NCBI RefSeq assembly: GCF_004339545.1
Contig: NZ_SMGD01000016.1
Coordinates: 62,001-126,000, forward strand
From: Celerinatantimonas diazotrophica
GTDB taxonomy: Bacteria; Pseudomonadota; Gammaproteobacteria; Enterobacterales; Celerinatantimonadaceae
DNA length: 64,000 nt
Reading direction: 5' to 3'
Below, in pieces: positions 37,700 to 46,356 of this stretch; the first letter of the stretch is position 1, and each line of letters opens with the position of its first letter. The notes under the pieces are model-generated. The model was not told the origin of the DNA, ran no database searches, and saw only the letters and a program-made list of their open reading frames with translations. A program made the position numbers and the translations under genes.

Positions 37700-38399
37700 A
37701 TGAACCAAAAGTAATACTAAGCCATTGTAAATAATGATTATGGGCTAGCGGAAATTCATCAGTTGCACAGACCGTTAGGCCTCGAGAGAGTAGTGATAGC
37801 TTGGATTTTTGTTGTTGATATTGATAATGGTGCACTAGTTTAAGAGGGGGGAGCTGTCCTGCGAGTATGACTTGATGACGTTGCGCTGCGGTTTTTTGCT
37901 GAACTAATAAATTGCTACTATAGGGGCCGTGAATCGTACTTATAAGTGCCAAAGATTGGCCGTTTGCCTGTGCCAGAATAACCCACACGTTAGACGAAGT
38001 CCCACTGGACTGATTAAATGTTCCAACTGCCTGAAACTTAGTTGGCCTAAATAGCATAGCGCTCTGGAAGCCATTTTCAATTCGGCTTAATTGCAACTTC
38101 CAATGAGCGCCGAGTTGTTGACGTAAAATTTTCATCTGAGAAGATGTTTTTGCACTGCTCAAATTAGACACTAAGAGTGCTCCAGAGCGTTTAATTTGTG
38201 CGATTGCTGCTTGGGTTAACGGTTGGTCCAATGCGTGTGCATTTAAGCTAGATAAGGTAAAAGCGTCGCTTGGACAATCACTAAAATTTAAATCATCTGC
38301 TGGTAGGCTAGATATTTTGACATCATCTGCGGCGAGAGCTTGGCCAGTTACAAGGACTAGCAACAAGGCTAGTTGTAGGGTTTTAGTTATTCTCATCAT
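37698..38399 (-). CDS. Unrecognised exported protein
   Basis: A 233-residue protein with a signal peptide (MMRITKTLQLALLLVLVTGQALA, cut near residue 23). I start it at ATG 38399; the open frame begins further upstream but would overlap the divergent gene. The mature part has two cysteines (FSDCPSDAF near the N-terminus and LTVCATDEF near the C-terminus) that could form a disulfide. FKAVGTFNQ-like and VWVILAQANGQSLALISTIHG segments give a mixed alpha/beta impression. I do not recognise the family. It is transcribed divergently from the FemAB-like gene with 75 bp between. Confidence 0.7.
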   Translation of the reverse strand: MMRITKTLQLALLLVLVTGQALAADDVKISSLPADDLNFSDCPSDAFTLSSLNAHALDQPLTQAAIAQIKRSGALLVSNLSSAKTSSQMKILRQQLGAHWKLQLSRIENGFQSAMLFRPTKFQAVGTFNQSSGTSSNVWVILAQANGQSLALISTIHGPYSSNLLVQQKTAAQRHQVILAGQLPPLKLVHHYQYQQQKSKLSLLSRGLTVCATDEFPLAHNHYLQWLSITFGS

Positions 38400-38473
38400 G
38401 AAGGTTATTTGTGATTTTAATCTGATAGGATAAAAGACTCGACAATTGAGAGCAAACCTTTCTGGGAGGTTGT

Positions 38474-39628
38474 ATGTCAGAGGTGAAAAGTGGCTGGATC
38501 CAGAATCTTGATGATTGTCCAAAGCAGCAATGGCAAGCGTTAGTTAAAGAATGTGGGCCATTTGTTCAGTACGATTTTCTCAATATTTTTGAGCAAAGCG
38601 GTTGTGTGGGAGCGAATACCGGGTGGCAGGTTTGTCATTGGTTGATGTGGGATAACGAGCAATTAGTCGCAGCAGTTCCTGGGTATATTAAATATCATTC
38701 TTTTGGTGAGTATGTATTTGATTGGGGCTGGGCGGATAGTTATCAGCGCGCTGGTGTTGCATATTATCCTAAATGGATTAGCTCTGTGCCGTTTACCCCG
38801 ATTACGGATGAGCGGCTGTTAATGGCGGCTAATGTTGATGCAGAACGCGTTTGGCAGCGCTTGGAGCATGATCTTTTGCAATTAAGAGATAAGTATCATT
38901 TCAGTGGCATGCACTGGTTATTTACACCTGCTCATTGGCAAGCTTCTGAAAGCTTAATGAAGCGCTGTCAAATTCAGTATCACTGGCATAACCAGAATTA
39001 TCACAATTTTGATGATTTTCTTTCCAGATTGACCTCCCGAAAGCGCAAAATGATCCGTAAAGAACGTCGCGCGGTTGCTGATTATGGTATTGAGGTTGAG
39101 CGGTTAAGTGGCGAGACAATGAGTGAGCGTCACTGGCAATGCCTTGTGAAATGCTATCAACAGACTTATCTGGAACATAGTGGCCATTCAGGCTATCTCA
39201 ATGAGCAGTGGTTCGCTTTGGTTCGTAAACAATTAAGTCAGCAAATTATGGTTGTATTTGCCTCATATGAAGAGCAGCTGATTGCGGCTAGTTTGTTCTT
39301 TAAAGATAAAGATACCCTCTATGGTCGTTATTGGGGATCTTTGGCACATGCGGAATTATTACATTTCGAGCTTTGCTATTATCAAGGCATTGATTATTGC
39401 ATTGAGCAGCAGCTAAGACACTTTAATGCAGGTGCCCAAGGAGAACATAAATTGCTGCGTGGCTTTGAACCAACTTATTGTTATTCCTACCATCGTTTGG
39501 AGCATCCTGAATTTTCGAACGCATTAGCTGAGTTGCTCAATCAGGAACGTGCATATATGACAGAGCAGTATCAGCAGGCGTTAAATATCTTGCCGTTTAA
39601 GCATGTTATCGATGACTTGCGCTCATAG
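38474..39628 (+). CDS. FemAB-like GNAT-fold protein (PF04339 type)
   Basis: A cytosolic protein of 384 residues, start ATG 38474 after GGGAGG. It has the features of the bacterial FemAB-like/DUF482 group: an N-terminal PFVQYDFLNIFEQSGCVG, GEYVFDWGWADSYQRAG, LTSRKRKMIRKERRAV (a basic strand-helix), IAASLFFKDKDTLYGRYWG and FNAGAQGEHKLLRGFEP. These are double-GNAT proteins whose acceptor is mostly unknown; some relatives are annotated as peptidoglycan-related. It ends 4 bp before the converging DUF2937 gene. Confidence 0.85.
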   Translation: MSEVKSGWIQNLDDCPKQQWQALVKECGPFVQYDFLNIFEQSGCVGANTGWQVCHWLMWDNEQLVAAVPGYIKYHSFGEYVFDWGWADSYQRAGVAYYPKWISSVPFTPITDERLLMAANVDAERVWQRLEHDLLQLRDKYHFSGMHWLFTPAHWQASESLMKRCQIQYHWHNQNYHNFDDFLSRLTSRKRKMIRKERRAVADYGIEVERLSGETMSERHWQCLVKCYQQTYLEHSGHSGYLNEQWFALVRKQLSQQIMVVFASYEEQLIAASLFFKDKDTLYGRYWGSLAHAELLHFELCYYQGIDYCIEQQLRHFNAGAQGEHKLLRGFEPTYCYSYHRLEHPEFSNALAELLNQERAYMTEQYQQALNILPFKHVIDDLRS

Positions 39629-39632
39629 TTGA

Positions 39633-40157
39633 TTAACGTAGTGGGTTATCACTGGCTCGAAATAAACGTCTGCGCCGGCGAAATAACTTCGCGATTGATG
39701 CTTTTACGAACATAAATATGATGGCAAAGATAATCCCACACATGAGTGCCGACTGGTTAATTATGATTCCGGGTTGATAATGATCTAACGTTGACAGCAA
39801 TAGTTTTGGCTGAGGATAACGAATTAATGCCCAGAGCTGTTTGCCTAAGCTTGGACTGTCTAATGATTGCACTGAGATAGCGAGTTCTTGCGTTTCCTTT
39901 TGCGTCGTCTGTATAAACTGAGCCGTCTGTTTGCTGGCGCTACCTTTACTGTTTTGCAGTTGAATGACGAGTTTGTCTAAAGAGGCTAAATTTTGGTTGT
40001 GAGCAATGGTACTGAATTTATCCAAAACACTTTGATTTGACTGCAGATATCCTTCAACTCTTTGTTGATACAGGCTGATAAACTGCGGTACTTGCATAGC
40101 TAAAATAAAAACAGCTACAAACAACAGACGATCAATGATTCCAAGTAAAAAACGCAT
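39633..40157 (-). CDS. DUF2937-family membrane protein
   Basis: A 174-residue protein with GGAG 5 bp before ATG 40157. The family signature is the opening MRFLLGIIDRLLFVAVFILAMQVPQFI..YQQRVEGYL. One N-terminal helix (about 4-28), a soluble helical centre of about 100 residues and a second helix (about 132-152) are followed by a very basic RRRRR tail, implying two membrane crossings. The function of the family is unknown. Confidence 0.85.
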   Translation of the reverse strand: MRFLLGIIDRLLFVAVFILAMQVPQFISLYQQRVEGYLQSNQSVLDKFSTIAHNQNLASLDKLVIQLQNSKGSASKQTAQFIQTTQKETQELAISVQSLDSPSLGKQLWALIRYPQPKLLLSTLDHYQPGIIINQSALMCGIIFAIIFMFVKASIAKLFRRRRRLFRASDNPLR

Positions 40158-40424
40158 AAGAACTCCGTGAAAGCAGCGATGCAAAGGCCATCCAATGGTA
40201 AGAATCATCTAAGTGATAAAAAATACATCATATTTATAGCATACCTTTATGAAATTTCGGTAATCATCATCTGATGTTAGTTTAAACGCTTATGTTCTCT
40301 TTCTTTTTAAGGCCGCTGATGTTAATAGTAGAGTAAATAGCTAGTACTCTCATTTTTTGTCTGTTTATTTTAGATATTAAAGGCTTAAAATAATAAAATT
40401 TATTGATGTAATCGGGTTGAACTC

Positions 40425-41843
40425 ATGCAATCGACAAAAAATTTTCGGGTTGCTGTAGTGGGGGGCGGAGTAGCTGGTAGCGTGTGTGCCTTGCGACTAG
40501 CCGAGTCAGGCATTAATGTCAGTTTACTAGAAAAAGGCCCTGAGCTGGTGAATGGTCCTCCTATTTGTCATTTGCATGCTGGAGGCAGTTTATACCGAGA
40601 GTTAAGTGATGAACAATGTTTAGCTCTGTTAGAGCAATCGATCTACACGGCGCGAAGTTTCTCTGGTTCAATGCGCTATCGTCCCACATTAATCGCCATC
40701 CCGCAGCGAGATCCGGGGAATATTGAACAATTACTGCCACGGTTTCAAAAATTAAGAGAGCATTATCGCCAGTTAGTCAAAGCCGATCCTCTGAATGAAG
40801 TAATTGGTCGAGTTGATGATTATTTTCAGTTAGTCAGCCAGGAAGATGCTGAACGGCTGGCAACGTTACCGGCTGTTGTTGAGCCAAAAACGGCTGAACA
40901 TTGGTTGATTAATGCATTGCGTGAACTGGACCTGAATAAACTAAAATTTCCCTTGGTGTTAGTTCAAGAATATGGTGTGAGTTTATTTCGGGTCGCGGCT
41001 TGTGTCTCTTTAGCAACTCAAAACTTAGATTCTGTGCGTGTTCATCTTCATAGTGATGTTGAAAAAATAGAGGCTATCGAGCATGGTTGGCGAGTGCATT
41101 ATCGGCAAAAGGGGCTATCTAACAGTCTCGATGTTGATTATCTAGTCAATGCAGCAGGGTATCAAAGTGGTGTAATTGATGATTTGCTGGGTGTTGAATC
41201 GGCGCGAATGGTTGAATTTAAAGCAGCCTATCTGGCCGAATGGCCACAGCAGCAGTGTCCGTGGCCTGAAGTAGTGATTCATGGTCTGCGAGGTACGAAA
41301 CATGGTATGGCACAATTAACCCCATATGGACAAGGCGTGTTTCAGTTACATGGTATGACTCCGGGGGTCACTTTATTTGAGCAGGGAGTCTCAAGAAGTT
41401 CAACGCGCAGTGCTCAGCCGCAGCTCAATGCTGAGATATTGCAGCTTGCCTTTGGCCAGTGGAGTCCTGATTTGGCTTCACAACGAACTCAGGCTGCCAT
41501 TCATTATCTAGCTGAGTTTGTTCCGTCTTTTAAAAATGCTCAGGTGATTGTTAAACCGCTCTCTGGTGCTCAGCAGATCCCCGGTAGTGATCTAAACCAG
41601 CGAGTAAGTGGTGCAAGCTTCGCCGCCAGTCGTTATGCTCGCAGTGAAATTGTAAAATTTTCATCAGCTCTGGATGCGGCAGATGATATTCTCTCAGACA
41701 TAGGGAAATTGACACAACTGTCAGAGAATCTTTCTATTGAACTCCAAGCGATTAACTCACTTGCTATTGAATTGATCGATGAGCTGGCCGAAGAAATTGC
41801 ATTGCGCCGACAATATCCGAAAGCTCTGGCGACTCAGTGTTAA
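40425..41843 (+). CDS. FAD-dependent oxidoreductase
   Basis: A 472-residue flavoprotein. The N-terminus binds FAD through VAVVGGGVAGSVCALRLAESG and the following LLEKG. VDYLVNAAGYQSGVIDDLLG is a second dinucleotide-binding segment typical of the DAO/GR2 superfamily. PICHLHAGGSLYRELSD could be substrate-proximal. There is no signal peptide and no Fe-S motif. The C-terminal 60 residues are helical. The substrate is not evident; it stands alone with 215 bp upstream and 480 bp downstream free of genes. Confidence 0.85.
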   Translation: MQSTKNFRVAVVGGGVAGSVCALRLAESGINVSLLEKGPELVNGPPICHLHAGGSLYRELSDEQCLALLEQSIYTARSFSGSMRYRPTLIAIPQRDPGNIEQLLPRFQKLREHYRQLVKADPLNEVIGRVDDYFQLVSQEDAERLATLPAVVEPKTAEHWLINALRELDLNKLKFPLVLVQEYGVSLFRVAACVSLATQNLDSVRVHLHSDVEKIEAIEHGWRVHYRQKGLSNSLDVDYLVNAAGYQSGVIDDLLGVESARMVEFKAAYLAEWPQQQCPWPEVVIHGLRGTKHGMAQLTPYGQGVFQLHGMTPGVTLFEQGVSRSSTRSAQPQLNAEILQLAFGQWSPDLASQRTQAAIHYLAEFVPSFKNAQVIVKPLSGAQQIPGSDLNQRVSGASFAASRYARSEIVKFSSALDAADDILSDIGKLTQLSENLSIELQAINSLAIELIDELAEEIALRRQYPKALATQC

Positions 41844-41894
41844 AAATATCCACAAGTTAGCTGCTATTCACCTACTAGTAATATAGATAATTAT

Positions 41895-41917
41895 AACGGT
41901 AAGCATCTTACCGTTTC
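41895..41917 (+). terminator. Probable terminator after the FAD oxidoreductase
   Basis: AACGGTAAG pairs with CTTACCGTT across a 3-base loop; the T-tract is short. Confidence 0.6.
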
Positions 41918-42236
41918 ATCTTCCCTTATTTACTTGGTTCGCTGTGACTATTGTTTGCTCTGCAGTTTCTCATTAAGTGACCTGTTTCTCATATTTAACT
42001 TATGATTAGAATATCAGCAATTTCCTTGATAGTATGTCAAAAGTATTAATATATTGACTTGTAATGGAAATCTAAGTATTAATCTTTTATGTGATAATCT
42101 AATTGATTAGAATTAGTTCGCATATTAGTATATTTGGCCATATATGAGTGATTTTTCTGATTTATGTTGATCGAGCGTTGCGCAATATGTTTTTGTAGTG
42201 GCTTTTCTTGGTGTGTGGTTAAGGTGGGAGTTCTTT
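41918..42236. other. Intergenic region upstream of the EAL gene
   Basis: About 320 bp of mostly AT-rich DNA with no coding frame recognised. The palindrome TTGCGCAA occurs near 42177. The leader structure follows. Confidence 0.5.
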
Positions 42237-42315
42237 AAAAGAGTAGGGTATATCGTTAGGGAAACCTGACGCTGGATAGGAATTCTCTTTTACACTGACG
42301 GAAGCAGTTTCCCTA
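42237..42315 (+). promoter_or_regulatory. Pseudoknot-like structured leader of the EAL gene
   Basis: Two interleaved perfect inverted repeats: AAAAGAG (42237) with CTCTTTT (42285), and TAGGGAAAC (42257) with GTTTCCCTA (42307). Their order A-B-A'-B' fits an H-type pseudoknot or two exclusive hairpins. It lies 36 bp before the ATG of a c-di-GMP gene. It does not match the c-di-GMP-I riboswitch core I know. Confidence 0.45.
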
Positions 42316-42350
42316 TAGATATTTTGAATATAATAATTGGCTTTTTTTAT

Positions 42351-43958
42351 ATGTTAACGAGTACCTACCACTTTAAAAGTTCCCATAAACGTGAGCTATT
42401 TAATAAGTGCTTAACGCCAGCGTTTGTGTGTGATGCTAAAGGTCGCTTGTTAGATGCTAATGTGGCTGCTGAACCTTTACTTAGTGATCAACAGACAAAA
42501 AATCTTTGGCATATTTTTGATATGGGACGGGAAGAATTATCCACGCAAGATAAACATTGTCAGGTTGTGTCACTGATTCAGGATTCTTCTCAGCAAAGTT
42601 TATTTTTATTATATGTTGATAAACTGGATGCAAAAGACCAAATATATCTGGTGCGAGCAAAGCCGCAACTCAAATACTTTAACCAGCCACTGGGGGTGCG
42701 TGAGCGACCATTTTTTTATGATGCTCTGACAGGCCTCGCGAATCATTATGCGTGGTACCGACGGGATCAACATCGCTTATACAGTGCTCCTTGTGCACTG
42801 GTTTTAATTAAATTGCATAATTTACGTGCCATTAATATTTTGGTGGGGATGCAAAGTGGTGACGAGCTGCTTCGAGAACTTGGCGAATCATTTAAGGCCA
42901 TGAGCTCCAGTTCGATACATATCTATCGGTTTCCTGGCGCTAAATTTCTATTGGTATTAAATCAACCGGTTGAGTCTCTTGAAAACTGGCTCTATGAGAA
43001 TTTATCACAGCTATTACGTGATGAACTTTCATGTCAGGATCTCCAAGGGATGCATCTGGATTGGCGGGCGGGGGCAACACTTTACCGTAATCAAGAAACC
43101 GCTCAGGCACTGATGGAAGAGTGTTCCATTGCGATGGCTCATACCAGTCCATCGTATCCTTATGTGTGCTATCGAGATGAATATCAGATGGTTATAGCCC
43201 ATCGGAATCGTCAACAGAATCGTATCTATCAGGCGCTTGAGAATGAGCAATTGGATTTATGGCTACAACCCCAGACATTAGCCAGTGGCAAAATTGTTGG
43301 TTATGAGTGTTTGTGCCGACTAGAAGACTCTAATGGGGAGGTGATTCCTCCTGATGAATTTTTGCCTTATGTGGATTTAAACAATTGGTATGCTTGGTTG
43401 GCTCAGTTGGTTTGGGCTCGGGCTTGCGAGTTGTTATCAGACTGGGATGACCGGTTAGGCCACGTTCCTCTTTCGATCAATCTTGCTGGCCCCGAATTAC
43501 TGGATGAACGGTTTTATCAGATGCTGCTAAAATGTTACAGTCAGTCTGCTCTGTTACGTCAGCGTCTAGGGTTGGAGCTAACAGAGACTTCGATGGTTGG
43601 ACAGTTAGCTCAAACGAAACAGCGGCTCAGTTCGCTTGCTCAGGCCGGGGTTACGGTGCTCATTGATGATTTCGGCACCGGACATGCATCACTTGCCCAA
43701 TTGGTGGACTTGTCTATTTCTATATTAAAGATTGATCGTTTGTTTGTATCCCATGTTTTGGACTCATCCATTCATTCTAATATCATTAAGGCATCGGTAG
43801 AACTGGCCAACAGCTTAGATATGAAAGTTATTGTCGAAGGGGTAGAAACCGCTGAAGAACTCCATGCACTAAAAGCCCTTGGCTGTAAAATGTTTCAAGG
43901 ATTCTATTTTGGGCATCCGCAGTCTTACCAAAAACTTTTGGAGCAGTTTAAATCGTGA
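42351..43958 (+). CDS. c-di-GMP phosphodiesterase with degenerate GGDEF domain
   Basis: A cytosolic protein of about 535 residues: a short PAS-like region (about 12-105), a GGDEF-fold domain (about 115-275) and an EAL domain (about 285-530). The cyclase motif is replaced by FPGAKF, so that domain should be inactive. The EAL domain has YECLCRL (EAL becomes ECL), SINLAG, LELTET, DDFGTG, LKIDRLF and VEGVET, so metal ligands are kept and phosphodiesterase activity is plausible. I start it at ATG 42351; TTG 42324 is an alternative and neither has a good ribosome-binding site. No membrane helix is present. Confidence 0.9.
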   Translation: MLTSTYHFKSSHKRELFNKCLTPAFVCDAKGRLLDANVAAEPLLSDQQTKNLWHIFDMGREELSTQDKHCQVVSLIQDSSQQSLFLLYVDKLDAKDQIYLVRAKPQLKYFNQPLGVRERPFFYDALTGLANHYAWYRRDQHRLYSAPCALVLIKLHNLRAINILVGMQSGDELLRELGESFKAMSSSSIHIYRFPGAKFLLVLNQPVESLENWLYENLSQLLRDELSCQDLQGMHLDWRAGATLYRNQETAQALMEECSIAMAHTSPSYPYVCYRDEYQMVIAHRNRQQNRIYQALENEQLDLWLQPQTLASGKIVGYECLCRLEDSNGEVIPPDEFLPYVDLNNWYAWLAQLVWARACELLSDWDDRLGHVPLSINLAGPELLDERFYQMLLKCYSQSALLRQRLGLELTETSMVGQLAQTKQRLSSLAQAGVTVLIDDFGTGHASLAQLVDLSISILKIDRLFVSHVLDSSIHSNIIKASVELANSLDMKVIVEGVETAEELHALKALGCKMFQGFYFGHPQSYQKLLEQFKS

Positions 43959-44105
43959 AAAGTCGTTCGGCATAGAAAATAGGGCTTTTGGCTGAAAATT
44001 AATTTATGATAGCCATAATTTTTATTTGCTATAGACGCTTTGCATATCGGATCTTCCTCTGGCTCTGACTGATGAGCAAGCTTCTTTATCAGGCTTGGAG
44101 AAATC

Positions 44106-44876
44106 ATGGTTTCTGTGTTCCCTCATGCTGTGCAACGCCTCTATCTTGAACGTATCGCTAAAAGTACTCGCCCTTATTTAGCTCGTGGTCATCAAGTCAT
44201 TCGCTGTCCTGATTGTTTACTAGCCATTGAACATTGCCAGTGCCATTTGCGTGAACTGGTACCTTCACATTGTGCTTTTTGTTTGGTGATGTATGATGCT
44301 GAAATTCTAAAACCTAGCAATAGTGCGCGCTTAATTGCGGATCTGATCGCAGATACCCATGCTTTTTCCTGGTCGCGTACAGAGCCGCCCCAAGCGTTGC
44401 TTGCGCTTTTACAGCGTGATGATTATCAGCCGATAGTGGTCTATCCACGGGCAAATGCTTTGCCGACGCAACCTTCGGTAACGCAAGAGCAACTTTTAAC
44501 GGGAGGTGCTAAAAAACCGCTCTTTATTTTGCTCGATGGAACTTGGCGACAGGCGCACAAAATGTATCGCAAAAGCCCTTGGTTACACCATTTTCCGCTA
44601 CTGTCATTTCATTTATCCAAACCGCCGACGACTTATAATCTACGTCAGGGAAGTTTAGATTTTCAATTGGCTACTGCCGAAGTCGCTGCTTTAGCTCTCA
44701 AAGAGGCTGATGAATTGGCGAATGCGGACGCCTTATTGCGTTGGTTCGAAATTTTTTGCGAAGTCAGTTTAATGGCAACATCCAAAACTTCATTGATAAA
44801 AAATCGCAGGCCATTAATACAACTGCAAAAAGAGTATCAGCATGCTTTATCGTTGGCTAAAAGAGAATCTAGCTGA
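44106..44876 (+). CDS. DTW-domain tRNA-uridine aminocarboxypropyltransferase
   Basis: A 256-residue protein with the DTW motif (LLDGTWRQAHKMYRKSP), an N-terminal zinc-binding-like cysteine group (CPDCLLAIEHCQC), VYPRANALP, and the C-terminal LRQGSLDFQLATAEVAALAL. Members TapT/TuaA (YfiP) transfer the aminocarboxypropyl group of SAM to uridine, giving acp3U in tRNA. TTGGAG lies upstream of ATG 44106. Its last 40 bp overlap the converging M17 peptidase gene. Which tRNA position it modifies cannot be told. Confidence 0.88.
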   Translation: MVSVFPHAVQRLYLERIAKSTRPYLARGHQVIRCPDCLLAIEHCQCHLRELVPSHCAFCLVMYDAEILKPSNSARLIADLIADTHAFSWSRTEPPQALLALLQRDDYQPIVVYPRANALPTQPSVTQEQLLTGGAKKPLFILLDGTWRQAHKMYRKSPWLHHFPLLSFHLSKPPTTYNLRQGSLDFQLATAEVAALALKEADELANADALLRWFEIFCEVSLMATSKTSLIKNRRPLIQLQKEYQHALSLAKRESS

Positions 44877-46288
44877 TTCATTAGCCGTTGGGTGTAGCGC
44901 ACTCCAAATCCGCTAATGGGCGTAGGTTGGTGAGCAAGAGCTGTTTTAGGATTAAAGGCACTTAAGTCAATATGGATCCAATTATCATGGGGGCTGATAA
45001 AGCGCAATAAAAAGCGGGCTGCATGAATATGGTCAGGCCCTGGTTCCGCAGCACATTGGGCTACATCAGCGATTTGTGAGCGAAAATCGTCGTCATAATC
45101 ACTATCTAACGGCTGTGGCCAGATACGCTCTCCGCATTGTTCTCCAATCTGAGTGAGCGCCATGAGCCAATCAAAACGATTACTCCACAGACCACTCCTG
45201 TTATTTCCAAGCGCACGTTTGCAAGTACCTGTTAGAGTTGCATAGTCGATGATTAATTGAGGGTTTTCGCGACTAGCTAAACTCAGCGTATCGGCTAGCA
45301 CCATGCGACCTTCAGCATCGGTATCGACAATTTCGATAGTTGTTCCGTTGAGCGCTTTGACAACTTCACCTGCTTTATAGGCTTTTGGGTCAACATGGTT
45401 TTCTGCTAGGGCGAGGTAACAGTCTATTTGGTATGGGAGGTTGAGTTCGCTCGCTGCCAGCAATGAGCCTAGCGCTACTGCGGAGCCTCCCATATCCATA
45501 TGCATCCCACTCATGTTGCTTTTTAAATTGTAGCCCCCGGTATCCATACAGATCCCTTTGCCAACCAGCGCGATGTGATGTTTCGGCATATTGGGAACAT
45601 AACGGAGTCGAATAATGGAACATGGATGATGATCGCCTCTGGCCACAGCTAAAAAAGCTTCCGCCCCCAGCAGTGCTAGCGTATCTTCATTATAGATATC
45701 GATTTGCCAATTATATTGACTGGCCAATTGTTGCGCTAATCGTTGGTAGCTTTTCGGATTGAGCATATCGGCCGGTTGCCAGGCTAGGTAGCGGGCGAGT
45801 GCATTCCCTTTTGCTTCGGCGCGCAGCTGGGCTATTTGCTGATCACTTAAGGCAACATCTGACAAATATAAGGTTTTTTCACTTGAGTGAATTTCTTCTG
45901 AGTTATGTTTGTAATTTGGTAATGTGTAATTTGCTGCCAACCACGCACTAATAAAAGCCTCTTGTAATACGGCATCATTGCATTCAAAACTTATTTTTTG
46001 CAGTTTCGAAAGATTTGCCTGCTCAATGAGCTTTCTTGCCCATGTGAGTTTGGCAAACATGGTATTTTCGCTGACCTGTTGAGCATTTAATAGTAATGCT
46101 GGATAAGGTTGGGTAATGCTCCAGAAGGTGTTGTTAGGGAAAATAGCCTGTTGCTCTGTAAATTGAGAAACAACATGGCTTGGTAATTGAGTATGATTGT
46201 TACAACTGAGGTATATTCTAACAACGTCATTATCTAGATGGGCCGCAGCAGCTTGAACAGATAAAGAAGGATAACAAAAAGGCTTCAT
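44837..46288 (-). CDS. M17-family aminopeptidase (PepA/PepB paralogue)
   Basis: A 483-residue leucyl-aminopeptidase-like enzyme, distinct from PepA at 61 kb. The two-metal site is complete: GKGICMDTGGYNLKS (Lys, Asp, Lys), MHMDMGGSA (Asp) and VDTDAEGRMVLAD (Asp, Glu, catalytic Arg). The N-terminal domain is diverged. The usual SGGISLKP region reads TGGYNLKSNMSGM. It is probably an active cytosolic peptidase, but its specificity is unknown. No ribosome-binding site is evident before ATG 46288. Confidence 0.88.
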   Translation of the reverse strand: MKPFCYPSLSVQAAAAHLDNDVVRIYLSCNNHTQLPSHVVSQFTEQQAIFPNNTFWSITQPYPALLLNAQQVSENTMFAKLTWARKLIEQANLSKLQKISFECNDAVLQEAFISAWLAANYTLPNYKHNSEEIHSSEKTLYLSDVALSDQQIAQLRAEAKGNALARYLAWQPADMLNPKSYQRLAQQLASQYNWQIDIYNEDTLALLGAEAFLAVARGDHHPCSIIRLRYVPNMPKHHIALVGKGICMDTGGYNLKSNMSGMHMDMGGSAVALGSLLAASELNLPYQIDCYLALAENHVDPKAYKAGEVVKALNGTTIEIVDTDAEGRMVLADTLSLASRENPQLIIDYATLTGTCKRALGNNRSGLWSNRFDWLMALTQIGEQCGERIWPQPLDSDYDDDFRSQIADVAQCAAEPGPDHIHAARFLLRFISPHDNWIHIDLSAFNPKTALAHQPTPISGFGVRYTQRLMNQLDSLLANDKAC

Positions 46289-46356
46289 AAGTACTGTGCA
46301 TACAATAAAAACAGTTAGAGCTAGGATAGCACTTAGCTCTAGGACTGTCAGTTGTA

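Noticed and set aside
42324-42350. TTG start adding nine residues (MNIIIGFFY) to the EAL protein
   Set aside because: It has no ribosome-binding site and the family fold begins after ATG 42351; kept only as an alternative.
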